DNA of 64,000 nt from Dillenia suffruticosa. Taxonomy: Eukaryota; Streptophyta; Magnoliopsida; Dilleniales; Dilleniaceae. The stretch lies in NCBI GenBank assembly GCA_033439265.1, contig JAVTVX010000009.1, positions 1,911,609 to 1,975,608 of the forward strand, written 5' to 3'. The position numbers were made by a program, and so were the translations under genes. Under the pieces are notes generated by a model. That model saw only the letters and a program-made list of their open reading frames with translations. It had not been told where the DNA came from and searched no databases. Shown here piece by piece: positions 12,851-23,855 of the stretch (position 1 is its first letter; each line of letters begins with the position of its first letter).

Positions 12851-13380
12851 AGCTGCTCTTTATAATTTTATATTGATAAATTATCTTTTATGGTTTAATT
12901 TTTAACAAATTATTCTAAGAAAATAAAAAATCAACATAATACTCTCTGTAATTTATTATTATTGTTTTTTACAACTTATTCTTAGTATCTCTAATTTATT
13001 ATAATTTACTTTTTAAAAATTAAAAAGATATAAAAAATTCACATTTTCAATGAAGCGACAATCCCCAGTACCCCTATAGACCAAATCTAGATGGCTTAAC
13101 AAAAAGTTTCAGTGGCACGATCTAAGTAAACGATAACAATTTTTTTATATAAATTTTAATATTCGATAATTATATTGAATTCGATTAAATTTATAAATTA
13201 AAAGCAAACAACTTCAGTATAATAAGTGAGAAAGAGTAATTTGCTAATTTAAGCAAATAATAAGAGACTTTTTGTCGGATTTAAAATCTCCGGGGTTAAT
13301 TGTTAAGTGGGAAAAGTACATTTTTTTTTATTGGCATTTTGCAATTATAATAAATAATTATAATTATGGAATTAAAAAAT
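12851..13380. other. AT-rich upstream flank of the PPR gene
   Basis: No gene is seen. A (TTTA)n tract lies at about 12818-12840, and a degenerate dispersed-repeat piece at about 13140-13210. Confidence 0.5.
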
Positions 13381-13390
13381 TTCGGGTCGA

Positions 13391-13464
13391 ATTGGGCTTG
13401 GGGGCCAACCTGGTTCGGCCCGCGAAATCTCGCCTGATATGATTGCCGGCAACCTAAAACCCTC
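13391..13464 (+). promoter_or_regulatory. Proximal promoter with site II and telo-box-like motifs
   Basis: A site II-type motif TGGGCT (13393-13398) and a GGCCC (13417-13421) are followed by a telo-box-like AAAACCCT (13456-13463) and another AAAACCCT (13469-13476). This combination is common upstream of plant genes for organellar and translation-related proteins and fits the PPR gene that starts 82 nt further on. No clear TATA box is present. Confidence 0.45.
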
Positions 13465-13545
13465 GAGAAAAACCCTCACTTCGTGTCGGTCATCTTCAGA
13501 CTTCATCTCCTAAACAGCTAACCCAAAATCCTCTTATCAACAACC

Positions 13546-15414
13546 ATGAAGCGAGCAAAGATATCTCTCAGACTCATCAACATGATCATGTCTTCATCAG
13601 CTTCAGCTCTCTCTTCCTTTTCTCACTCTCCTCATTTTCAGGTACCTCCAATCTCTCACCTTTCACAATCTCTCTTTTCTCTCTCATCGCACCAATCTCA
13701 CAATATCCACCAAAAATTGTTCTTTTCATCAAAACGCAATTCAATTTTAGAGCTTGTTTTAGCTAATGAATGGTCTGAAGAGGTTGAAAATGAGTTAAAA
13801 GCCTCGCAACCAAGATTGACCCATGAGACTGTAATCTATGTTTTGAAGAAACTAGACAAAGACCCAGAGAAGGCTTCAAGTTTCTTCAACTGGGTATCGG
13901 AGAAAACCAGGTTTCGACCCAGTTCTTCGATTTATAGTATCATGCTTAGGATTTTGGGCAGTAAAGAAACTATGAAGCCATTCTGGATCACATTAAGGAA
14001 AATGAAAGAACAAGGGTTTTACCTTGATGAGGAAACATATGTAACAATTCTCGGAGTGTTTAAGAAGGCTAAAATGGCAAGTGATGCTGCAGCCTTGACC
14101 CATTTTTACAATAGGATGCTTGAGGAGAATGCAGTGGATGAGAAGGTGAAGAGGGTAGTTGAGGTTGTTTTGAGGTCTGAATGGAGTGATGAGGTGGAGA
14201 AGCATTTGGAAGAGCTTAAAATTGTTTTATCGGATAATTTTGTGCTAAGGGCACTGAAGGAACTACGTGGGTGCCCTTCAAAAGCCTTGAGGTTTTTCAA
14301 TTGGACTGGTCAATATAAGGGGTTCAAGCACAATACTATTACTTATAATACTGCTGCTAGAGTGCTAGGCCAAAGTGATTCGATTAAGGAGTTTTGGGCC
14401 ATTGTGGAGAAGATGAAAACTGCAGGTCATGATATGGATATTGATACATATATAAAAATTTCGCGGCTGTTTCAGAAGAATTACATGCTTAATGATGCTG
14501 TTAAGCTTTATGAGTTTATGATGGATGGCCCCTTTAAGCCCTTGGAGCAGGATTGCAGTCTTCTTTTGCGTAAGATTGCGTCGAGCAACAAACCGGATTT
14601 GGATTTGGTATTTAGAGTTTCAAACAAGTATGAAGCATCGGGAAATTTCCTATCTAAGGCGGTTTATGATGGAATTCATCGGTCTTTGACAAGTGTGGGG
14701 AAGTTTGATGAAGCAGGGAAAATTATGGAAGTCATGAAAAATGCTGGCTATGAACCAGACAACATCACATATAGCCAACTTGTCTTTGGACTATGCAAAG
14801 TGGGGAGATTTGAAGAAGCTTGTAAAGTTTTGGATGAAATGGAAGCATCTGGATGTGTTCCTGATATCAAGACCTGGACCATTTTGATCCAAGGATATTG
14901 TCGAGCTAATGAAGTTAGTGAGGCAATGATTTGTTTTGCAAAAATGATAGAGAAAAATTGTGAACCAGATGCTGATCTTTTGGATGTCCTGATTGATGGA
15001 TTATTTAGACAAAAGAAATTGGAAGGTGCATATGAGTTGCTAGTTCAGCTGGTAAGCAACTTTCGTCTAAGACCTTGGCAAGCTACATATAAAAATCTTA
15101 TTGAGAGACTTCTAGGGACTATGAAATTTGAAGAGGCACTAAAACTCCTCCGCTTAATGAAGAAACAAAATTACCCGCCGTTTCCTGATCCTTTTGTTCA
15201 GTATATTTCTAAGTTTGGTTCAGTGGAGGATGCACAAGAGTTCTTGAAAGCACTAACTGTGAAGGAATATCCATCATCTTCAGCTTATCTTCATATTTTT
15301 GAGTCTTTCTTTAAAGAAGGTAGACACTCTGAGGCAAAAGACCTGCTCTATAAATGCCCTCATCATATTCGCAAGCATGCCGACATTTGTAAACTTTTTG
15401 GTTCTGCAGCTTGA
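13546..15414 (+). CDS. P-class pentatricopeptide repeat (PPR) protein, organelle-targeted
   Basis: A single uninterrupted frame encodes 622 residues; most plant PPR genes lack introns. The first 60 or so residues are rich in Ser, His and basic residues with few acids, consistent with a mitochondrial or plastid presequence. Helical PPR motifs of about 35 residues follow. The clearest is at residues 406-440 (NITYSQLVFGLCKVGRFEEA onward, ending VPD), followed by 441-475 (IKTWTILIQGYCRANEVSEA onward). There is no E or DYW extension, so the protein is P-class, a group that binds organellar RNA for splicing, stability or translation. The length and two-block layout recall Arabidopsis At3g48250 (BIR6, required for nad7 intron 1 splicing), but that is from memory. 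The start at 13546 is the first ATG in frame; MIMSSSA about 12 residues later is an alternative. It converges with PCH2. Confidence 0.9.
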   Translation: MKRAKISLRLINMIMSSSASALSSFSHSPHFQVPPISHLSQSLFSLSSHQSHNIHQKLFFSSKRNSILELVLANEWSEEVENELKASQPRLTHETVIYVLKKLDKDPEKASSFFNWVSEKTRFRPSSSIYSIMLRILGSKETMKPFWITLRKMKEQGFYLDEETYVTILGVFKKAKMASDAAALTHFYNRMLEENAVDEKVKRVVEVVLRSEWSDEVEKHLEELKIVLSDNFVLRALKELRGCPSKALRFFNWTGQYKGFKHNTITYNTAARVLGQSDSIKEFWAIVEKMKTAGHDMDIDTYIKISRLFQKNYMLNDAVKLYEFMMDGPFKPLEQDCSLLLRKIASSNKPDLDLVFRVSNKYEASGNFLSKAVYDGIHRSLTSVGKFDEAGKIMEVMKNAGYEPDNITYSQLVFGLCKVGRFEEACKVLDEMEASGCVPDIKTWTILIQGYCRANEVSEAMICFAKMIEKNCEPDADLLDVLIDGLFRQKKLEGAYELLVQLVSNFRLRPWQATYKNLIERLLGTMKFEEALKLLRLMKKQNYPPFPDPFVQYISKFGSVEDAQEFLKALTVKEYPSSSAYLHIFESFFKEGRHSEAKDLLYKCPHHIRKHADICKLFGSAA

Positions 15415-15428
15415 GATTATGCTTGAGC

Positions 15429-15434
15429 AATAAA
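15429..15434 (+). terminator. Poly(A) signal AATAAA for the PPR gene
   Basis: A canonical AATAAA lies 15 nt after the TGA stop of the PPR gene. It would give a very short 3' UTR, so a later signal may also be used. Confidence 0.45.
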
Positions 15435-16188
15435 ATTCATTCTCACCATTCTTTTATCAGAGTACTCTTACCCTAGAAATGAAAGATATTCTGAAACAAC
15501 CTCAGTTCTTAGCTCGAGCTTCTCTGTTTTCATAATGCTGTCATTGTCAGAAGCAAGTTTGAATGGTTTCCACAAGTGTTGTGGTTATATTGCATCCATA
15601 TGTTGTTACTAGCACTGCAAAACTTGGCATTCACTCTGCTTTGGGTGCTTTTTTTATCTTGGTTGTGATCTCATGGAAGTATAGCATACTTTATTCATGT
15701 TTGCAATTCTAAGTTGTTTGTGTTGCACCTGATTCATGGCCCTATCTTTGTCAGGCACTGATGGTACACAAGACACTCAGCCTTTGTGTTTTAAAACAAA
15801 CATCTCTCCCTTCTTACTGAAAATGGGGGCTTTCTAGTCCTCTAGTTAAACATTTGTTTTCTCAGGTTCTCACTCTTCCATTTATCCATTGGAAAAAAAA
15901 CTAAAAGAAAGTACTATCTGTACCAACAAGTCAAATTCGAGAATTCTCCTCTTTTGATTAATATGAATTTCAACTTCAAAATAGAACTGATGTAAGTCCA
16001 GAAAAGCTATACAATATTTCATAGCTTGGTTTGCTACAGACATTTTCTGGGGAAACTTTTGGAGTGAGCTCTTGCCCACGTCCTAGAATATATTACAGGG
16101 ACAAAAGATGAAGTACAAGAAATGATGAGAGCACAGTATCATTTGTGGTAATCAAAGAGGTTTCCTATGCAAAGGCATGACTCATACA
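15435..16188. other. Convergent 3' flanks of the PPR and PCH2 genes
   Basis: No gene is evident. The stretch has fairly balanced base composition and probably holds the two 3' UTRs, reading in opposite directions. Confidence 0.4.
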
Positions 16189-19100
16189 TCACTCTGGTTG
16201 TGCAGAACGCTCCCTGTTTGCAGTATCTATCATTGTGCGTAGAAACTTGCTAGGGGTGCAACTGTATGGGTTGGACAGAGCTGCATGCGCCAAGAAAGGA
16301 AGCTTTCTCAATGATCTTCCACTCAAACCCTGAAAGTGATGATAATAGCACAGTTGTAATTGTTTTCCCATTATTGTTTGTCATTGTAGGAGTTTAGGAA
16401 GTCAATAAACAGGTAAATTTGTTCTTACTTCACATGCTTCTGCTGCTTCAAGCAATTGTCTGCAGAGATTGATTGAAACCGACTCTTCTAATTCTGGGAC
16501 ATGTAGTTTGTCTTTCAAACTAGCATAGTTTGGCAGAACGAAGTTGTCACAACCCTAAAAATGCAAGGCCATGTCTCAGTTTACATTGCGGGAGTAAAAA
16601 GGTTCTTGTACGAGGTATGAAAATGAAGCTACCATACATCAAGGTTTATTAAGATTCCTGCTCGGAGGAGTTCCTGTAGGCATGACTTTAGTATTTCATA
16701 ACGTGCTTGAAGAGATGGAGGGCTCACATATGCTTTAATATCAGCTCGATCAACAAAAGCTATATCTGCAGATCAGCAAAATTGTCTGTTTGTTATTTGT
16801 GTATGAAGCGCATTAAATCCTAACATAAAAATAAGAACTAAGCTATGTTTCTAGGAAGGACAATTGCACAGGTGACAGATTGAACTCCAAAAGATCAATC
16901 AAGGAAAAACAAACAAGAACTCTCTTCAGATGCGTGTTTAAGTCAGCAGCATCATTGACTCAACACCAATGCCCATGTTTTCGTAGGCACAAAAACACTT
17001 GGAAACAGCTAAAAAGTCATTAAGCATTAAAATGCTGAATAGAAATCAAGTTAAAAGAGATATAGAGCACTGCAATGAAGAAACCCAAAGAGTATTATAA
17101 AGAAGAATATTATCTTTGCATTAGCATTTAAGGGAAAGCATGAATCTGCACAATGTGAATTCACAGCATACCAATAGCAGCAGTTATATTGGATGTCGTC
17201 AAAATAATTACATTTGGTGCAGATTTCAGTTTATCCAGCTGGGTCAGGAGAGCATTCACAACCTGGAGCCATTTTAAGTTGCAGTGAGAATTAGAAGATA
17301 AGCACATTGTCAAGCCATGCATAAAATGAGCATGCTTCCATTGCATATTACTCTTATAGAATCAGAAGGTTCAGAGCCGGATAAAGCCGCCTTTCTAGCA
17401 GCAGCAAGACTTTCAACTTCATCTGCATAGCCATTGTGCACATAAAGCATAAGCTGGAATACTGAATAAAAGCATCAAAGTCCCACAAATTATGATAATG
17501 ACAATTCTCACCAATCAAAACAAAGACGAGATTGTTCTCCTCTTCTACCATTTCTTGAATTTTTTGGAAAAGTTTTGCTACCTAAAGTGAAGAACATCAG
17601 TTGATACATCAGGCCACATTCCAAAACTCACCAAATACATCTTTAGCTAGAAGCACTTAGGCAATACAAGGGGTAGGCAGAAATGGCCCAAAACATGGAA
17701 ATGTGCGACATTATTAACGAGTGATTCAGACACATGTGAAACCTATCTTATATCATCAGTCTGCACACATTGCTCATTATGCTGAACCAAAAAATTGCAT
17801 ACTTTAGCCAAAGAAACATTGTTCTATTCTATAAAAGATTTACATGGATATTGTTATCTTGCAACTCATTATCCCCACAGTAGTAAAATGTTTCCAGCAA
17901 GCAAGATTATTTTTGAAACAAACAATGAAGGCCAACTCCAACTAAGTATTAGTATTCAATTCTGATCAGACTGAGTTCGGCTACTTTAATCATTGACAAA
18001 AATCATAAAATATGTAAAGCTCAAGCAGAAATAACACAAGGCAAGAAACAAGCTATTGAAATTGAAAGCAACATGAAACGAAATATTAAAAGGTTGACAT
18101 ACCAATTTCCCACTTTCAGAAAACCATTTACTAAACAAAGAATGAGCATTAACTTCAACCAGCTGGCACTGGGGATATCTGTTTAGGAAGATATATAGCT
18201 AAAATAGTCAAAGATAGTCTAGACAGAGACACTTCAGGTACATTGCCACAAAATTCGTCCAGTAGAATTTGGTAGCCAATCAAAAATGTAGTTCATACCT
18301 GGAATTGAAACGTATAGATAGTTTTTGAGCTAATGCTTTACACAAGGAAGTCTTCCCAGTACCAGGAGGTCCATGTAAAAGAACAATGCTGCACGCCATA
18401 TAGGTACCATAATTGAAAAACATATATATTATGTGATTGTACCAAGGATGAAGAAAAAGCACAAGAAAATGGATGCTAGCCATTTCCCAATCGAAGATCA
18501 TCAAGACAAAAAAATGTAAGGGCTTTGCTCTAGAAGTTCCTCACCGGTTCCAAGAAACAAGAAAAGGATTAACACCCTTATCCGTAAATACCAATGCACT
18601 TGCCGCATAATGTAGCAACCGTTGTTTAAGACCAGATTCATAGATTAAGCTGCATAAGCAGAAATACCAGAAAGAGGGTTACATGCCATTCTACCATGTT
18701 ATACATTCCAACCATAACATGTATGACCATTGCAAGAGACCTTTCCCACATGCCATCAAATTCTTTGGCAGGAAGAATCCATTCATTGAAGCTAGATAGC
18801 TGTCCATCACCTGTTGATTCTTCACATGGTCCTTCCTCGCTAAGCTGACAGGCAAAATTAAAACACAATTTGAAATTGACAATTTAAGTGATAACTACGT
18901 GCTCATTATCCAACAGGTACTAAAGTCAAACACTAAAAGAGAAATTAAGTACCCCTCCCCATTCCCTCACAGGAGCTCACAATGAATAAGAAAGGTTGGT
19001 CTATAAGGAAGTGGGAGAAAACAAAGAGTAAAAAAAACAATGCAATACAAAATTGGTATAAAAGAACAAAAGCATCAACAACAGTAGCCACATAGAATGA

Positions 19101-20599
19101 TAGAAGATAATTGTTGTGCATACAAATAAAAAAAAGGCTAATAAGTTGTTTATGAGGCGCCAGAAATATAAAAAGAAGAATGCAAAATGAGATGTGAGAA
19201 ACTCAAGTCAAGAAAATTAAGTAATAGATCAACCTTTTGCAAGTGTGTTAAGATCAACATGGCAGAAGAAGCATGCAAGACATGATGACTTAATTGAGAT
19301 GCTATTAGCGAAAATGTATCCAAAAAACGATAGCTATCAGTAGGATGCCAATAAAAAATTTGTATTAAGGTAAGGCCATTCTACACTAACACAACCAAGT
19401 ACCTGATAGACATGCACAACAGGTTTGACTTGCCAGAATAGAAGAATATCATGGTTGTCTACCCATTCATCTAAAAAGAAAAAGAATGAACATGTTAAAC
19501 ATCAGAAATAAATAGTTAGCATATTCCCAATCTTTAAAATATTATAGTGGGCATACCAGTGTCACAAATGCAGATTTTTTGAACATTCTCCAAAAGAAAT
19601 GGATCATCTGCCGGAACTGGAACAGGGCCATCAACATAGCTCATACTCCTCTTCTCAAGCATCCTTTATGTGAATAAAATCAATCTCTATTTTATTTTTT
19701 CCAACAGAAGACCAATATTTATGAAACTGGAAATTTTATCATGCATCGAGATCCTAGACTTTAGGAGGACGCGAGCTAACTGGGTTCTAAAAGGGGTGAT
19801 CAAATATGCTATTTGCAGCGTGCAGACTAGCAGGAGACTGTACTGAAAAAAGCAAACATCAATCCCAAGTGTTCTTTGATGTATATTTGCATAGAATCAA
19901 GTGCAATGCACAAGAGAAAGTCAGTGAATGCTAAACACTATGTTAGATGGTCTTTTCACTTTGCGCAGTTACATGTTGCAAGGTGACACAACATGGGTTC
20001 GGTTATAGCTGTGATATGCTTCATTTTAGTGAAAATTTCGTCAAAACGAGACACATACCTGTGTCAAACCCGTACTCACACACCTACCCCTCATACTCAA
20101 GCGCACGTAACATAGGCTAAACACCTTTTTATTTAAAGGTATATCCAGAATTTATGAATAAGTGACATGGAAAGCTCACCATTGAGTAAGCAAAAAAAAA
20201 ATACCCTTTGCATTTTTTTCCTTCTCTTTTCAATTAGAAACCGAAATATTTGAACAGTTATCTTTCCTCAATTAAAATGTGCTCACAGATATAATCCCAA
20301 ACCTCTCAACAGCAATCCGAACATCCTCAGCACGAGCTGTACTAGAAGCCTTCAAGCAAACCTCAACTGCACCCAAAAGTTTCAGGAAAGAAAAAACCCT
20401 CAAAACCCAAATCAGATAGAGAGAGAGTATGTGATTTTACTTTACCTGAAACGAGAAACTTGTCTTCGGAAAATTTAGGGCAGGAATTATGTTCCGGAAC
20501 GGGAACAGGAACAGGAAGAGGGACAGAGCCATTTTGATCGGAGGAAACTTCAGGTTGAATCGTCGGATTTGGTTCGGAAATTTCCATTGGAGTATTCAT
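16189..20599 (-). CDS. PCH2: PCH2/TRIP13 AAA+ ATPase (pachytene checkpoint protein 2 homologue)
   Basis: Fourteen exons join in one frame to 464 residues: 20599-20446, 20366-20303, 19663-19557, 19470-19403, 18844-18741, 18649-18545, 18388-18299, 18178-18103, 17581-17512, 17422-17352, 17262-17172, 16765-16638, 16554-16429 and 16329-16189. All junctions show GT-AG. The AAA+ core carries Walker A GPPGTGKT (207-214), Walker B LVFVLIDE (274-281), sensor 1 ILTTSN (N328), a DRAD arginine-finger region (R340) and a sensor 2 GLSGR (R423). TRIP13/PCH2 is a hexameric remodeller that unfolds HORMA-domain proteins. In plants it acts on ASY1, removing it from synapsed meiotic chromosomes and promoting its nuclear import. 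The length is close to other plant PCH2 proteins. The N-terminal 40 residues are low-complexity, with a Pro-Val repeat. Exon 3 uses a weak AAAG acceptor, the least certain junction. Confidence 0.93.
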
Positions 20600-20818
20600 G
20601 CTTGAGCTTAGGGCTTTGATTCAGATCATGGAATTCAAGTTGAGAGACGATCAATAAGAAGGAAGACAGAGTTGATTCGATTCGATTCGACTTCCAGGAG
20701 GATATTTTGTGCAGATGCAAAACCCTAGCTAGGGCTTGAGGAAAAAGTGTTCTTCGAAAATGAGCGGGAAAACCGAAATAAAAATAGGTGTTCTGATTAT
20801 CGGACCCCGAAGGGAAAG

Positions 20819-20829
20819 GTTATATATAG
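20819..20829 (-). promoter_or_regulatory. TATA box of PCH2
   Basis: CTATATATAACC on the minus strand lies about 220 nt upstream of the PCH2 ATG. This places transcription start near 20795 and leaves a leader of about 195 nt. Confidence 0.5.
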
Positions 20830-20911
20830 TTAGAATTGATATTCTTGCCGACCAATAGAACATAGACACGTAAGCTCTTTTCCTGTAGCTATCAACTGGG
20901 TCCCACCCCAT

Positions 20912-22367
20912 TTTTAATTAAATTAATGAAAAATCACAATTTTTATAAACAAAATTTAAAAATTAATATTGAGAAGAGATACAAAGATTTAGAGAGGCAT
21001 CTTGATCAATTTTATCTTAGGGAAAACTTGTTATTTCTCGCAAAATTGGTATTATTTTAATTTGAAATTCATGATTACTAAGAAATTATGTTTTATCCGT
21101 AAAAATTGTGATTAAACTAATAATATCTGATAATCATGTTTAATCCAATTAAATCCGATTTGATCTGAATTAAATTTTTAAAAAATAAAACTTTCTCGAT
21201 AATTATTTTTTTATACATAAACTCAAATTTAAGATGTTATTTAAAGAGTATTAATATTTAATCGCTAATCATATTGAGTCATGTATCAAACTATAAAATC
21301 TTATTTAAGTCTAGTCCAGCCAGCATCGAGTTTTCTTAGAATGAGAAAGTGTAAAATTATTCTTAAAGTGTCTCAAAATTATATGTAAATATTTATATTA
21401 TATTAATAATTTTTTATATTAAAATCTAACCCTACGGTCGACCGAGCCAAGGTTAACCGGCTTATTGGTAACCAAAGCTCGTGGCTCATGGCTCACCTTT
21501 GTGGGACAAGAGAGAAAACATGTGAACTTTTTAACCCTTGGTCAGGGTAACTTTTGTTTTTGGTAGGGCAGAGCCCATAAATGTTCTGTAACCCCTGGGC
21601 CTACTCCAGGTCACATTGCAACAAGGGGTGATCCCAGGTTCATTGCTATTGCCAGGTACTCGAGGAAATAATTTAGTAATACAAATTTTATATTTAAATT
21701 CTTATATAATAAAAAAAAATTACACGACCAATTATTGCTTCAGTCCCTGAAAATAAGAAAATTTTTTTGGTCAGGGTTGGAACAAGACTGTTTCCTTGAA
21801 AACAGAAAAAAATGAAAATTAAGAAAAGAAAAGTAATTCCAAATTTTTGACTACTTAACTATTAATATTTAAAAATTTAACTATTCTGATTTGAGTAATT
21901 ATGAACTCAATTTAAGACCAGTTATCCCGGTGCTTATTTTTTCATTTCAAAATTTAAAATTAAAATTTTGATTAAAAAACTCTATTGCACCGAGACTAAA
22001 TCTACGAAACATTTGTGTGTGTATATACAATAATACTTTAGAAAAGGAAGTCAATACGGCTATCCCTTAAAATTTTAAAAAAATAGATATGTATAATTTA
22101 AAAAATTAAAATATTATATATTTTTTAAAAGTTATAAAGATCCTCTTAAATTTATAATTATTAATTTTTGATATAAAATTTTCACTTTACCTCTGCCTTT
22201 AATGCAAATTAATTAAGCCAAATTGGAGGAATCTCTGCGGAGAAAAACAAAACATTGCAAGCAAGAATTTCTACCAAAAAGACAAAGGGGACAGTAAGAC
22301 ATCTTACTATAATCATGACTTACATAAAATGGTCCAAAAATAAGAATCCCAGACAAATGTTTGATCA
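20912..22367. other. Intergenic region between PCH2 and the small plus-strand gene
   Basis: No gene is seen. From about 21200 onwards the sequence is paralogous to 38262 onwards, which marks the left end of tandem-duplication copy 1. The match runs to about 21560, where copy 2 loses the next 1.5 kb. Confidence 0.6.
21115..21290 (+). repeat. Copy of a dispersed degenerate repeat family, at the duplication boundary
   Basis: The modules ATATCTGATAATCATG, then ATCTGAATTAAATTTTT, then AAAACTTTCTCGATAATTAT, then CATAAACTCAAATTTAAGAT, then AATCGCTAATCATATTG follow the family order. The copy straddles the left breakpoint of the tandem duplication (about 21200), and its partner lies at 38223-38340, so this repeat may have seeded the event. 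Confidence 0.5.
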
Positions 22368-22390
22368 ATGAACACCGAGAAGAGAGAGAG

Positions 22391-22410
22391 AAACAAACAA
22401 ACAAACAAAC
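22391..22410 (+). repeat. (ACAA)n microsatellite in presumed 5' leader
   Basis: AAACAAACAAACAAACAAAC follows a short GA tract, about 180 nt upstream of the ATG of the small gene. Confidence 0.8.
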
Positions 22411-22585
22411 CTATCTCAATCCAACGTTCCTCCTTCAAATCCTATGGCCAAATTCCCACACATGCTCACATCTGGAAAAAAACCCTTCATCAATCTCTCC
22501 ACATCAACAATGTGAGGCTCTCATTTGCTAGTCATCAATGGCTCATGCCAGACTTTGGTAGAGAAGAAAAGGAAAGAACTTTATT

Positions 22586-22975
22586 ATGAAGAAAAGCAAT
22601 AAGCAAGAGGTTGAAGAAGTTGAAATCCTCAAGGCCGTGGCGCAAGCATGGATAAGCCACTCTGGGAGCTCAAAACCCACCAATGAATTCGATGCATATC
22701 ACTTGAACTTCAAGCACAAGCCATCAAGGTTCAAGCTAGAAGCAGTGAACAAGCCATTGATGGCTGACAGTTTTAGGAGCACTGCTACTTGGGATTTTGG
22801 GCAGTCACTTTTGGACTCTTATGAAATTGTGGCAGTGTCCAAAAGGATCGAGTCTGGTCTGGCGTTTCATGACCCTTTTTCGGATGAATCAAGAAGGGTA
22901 ATGAGGAGGAGAAAAGAGAGTAAGAATAGCTTGAGAAACTTGTTTAATCAGGCATCTTCAAAAGAGATTCGATGA
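22586..22975 (+). CDS. Small conserved plant protein of unknown function
   Basis: A complete single-exon frame encodes 129 residues. The composition is coding-like, charged and free of low-complexity sequence, with no signal peptide or membrane segment. The order ILKAVAQAWISHSGS (about residues 14-28), FDAYHLNFKHKPSRFKLEA (about 35-53), WDFGQSLLDSYEIVAVSKRI (about 69-88) and the basic tail RRRKESKNSLRNLFN (about 108-122) matches what I recall of an uncharacterised family shared by many dicots; no function is known to me. The basic tail could serve as a nuclear-localisation signal, which is speculative. An upstream AT-rich region and a (GA)/(ACAA) leader support a normal promoter. The equivalent interval in duplication copy 2 (38620-39010) has lost this gene. 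Confidence 0.75.
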   Translation: MKKSNKQEVEEVEILKAVAQAWISHSGSSKPTNEFDAYHLNFKHKPSRFKLEAVNKPLMADSFRSTATWDFGQSLLDSYEIVAVSKRIESGLAFHDPFSDESRRVMRRRKESKNSLRNLFNQASSKEIR

Positions 22976-23855
22976 GGAAGATGTTCCTCATGAAAAATGA
23001 TAATCAATTTTGATCCTAGGATGATTACTTTCTTCTTCATAGGCATTAACGTAAATTCTGTTCTGGTTTTTTATTTTTATTTTTATTTTCTTTCTTTTCT
23101 ATGAGAATACAATTTTGTTCACATGAGAAAAACTTCAAGTCTATGTGCTCTCGCATTTTAGGTAAGGAACAAATGGCCAACATTTCCTGTGGCTGAAGTT
23201 GAACATGAATCTGTCCCATTAGATCTTGAAAAGAAAACCATTTTTTTAAAGTCCCTATACTAATCCTATTCATTCTAATTTCATCACGTATATTCAGAAA
23301 CAAAATTAAGTTATATTAAAAAAGTCAGCAATCAGACAAACTAAATTTGACAGAACCCGGTTTATTCGTTACAGTATTATATTTTGGTATTAAACTGAGC
23401 TTTGACTATATACTGTGTGTGATCATTGGAAAAGCAAAAGTAAGAAACTGTGTGAGCTTTGACTCCCAACAAGGTGTTAAAGTGATCATTGGTCCCAATA
23501 TACTGTCTGTGATCGTTCGTCATGTATATATGATTGCACTTCTAGCACGGTGAGAGTTTCGACTCCAAGCGAACAATACTCATGTTCAGGGGTCGTTGCG
23601 CATACCACCTTTGTGTACCAGTTCAAAAGATCACTCGTGGATATGCATAAATGATGGTATATCAAACATTCTGTGCTAGTTTCAAAAGCACACTCATGGA
23701 CAAGCATAAATGATAGTATATCAAACAAGCCAAGAATGATAGAATAACAAATTAGAAGTACACATAAAATCAACTAGAAAAGAAAAGGGACAGAGAAAGG
23801 CAAACATATTGGACCAATGGAATGGTAGTTCAAACTAGGTTCCCTTGATTGATCA
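22976..23855. other. 3' flank shared by the small gene and P450 copy 1
   Basis: From 23050 to 23855 the sequence is nearly identical to 39010-39811 of copy 2. The minus-strand frame at 23486-23773 is shared, with breaks, by copy 2 and looks like transcribed 3' UTR rather than protein. Confidence 0.5.

Noticed and set aside
23486-23773. 95-codon minus-strand frame downstream of P450 copy 1
   Set aside because: Shortened in copy 2 by indels, and it looks like 3' UTR of the P450.
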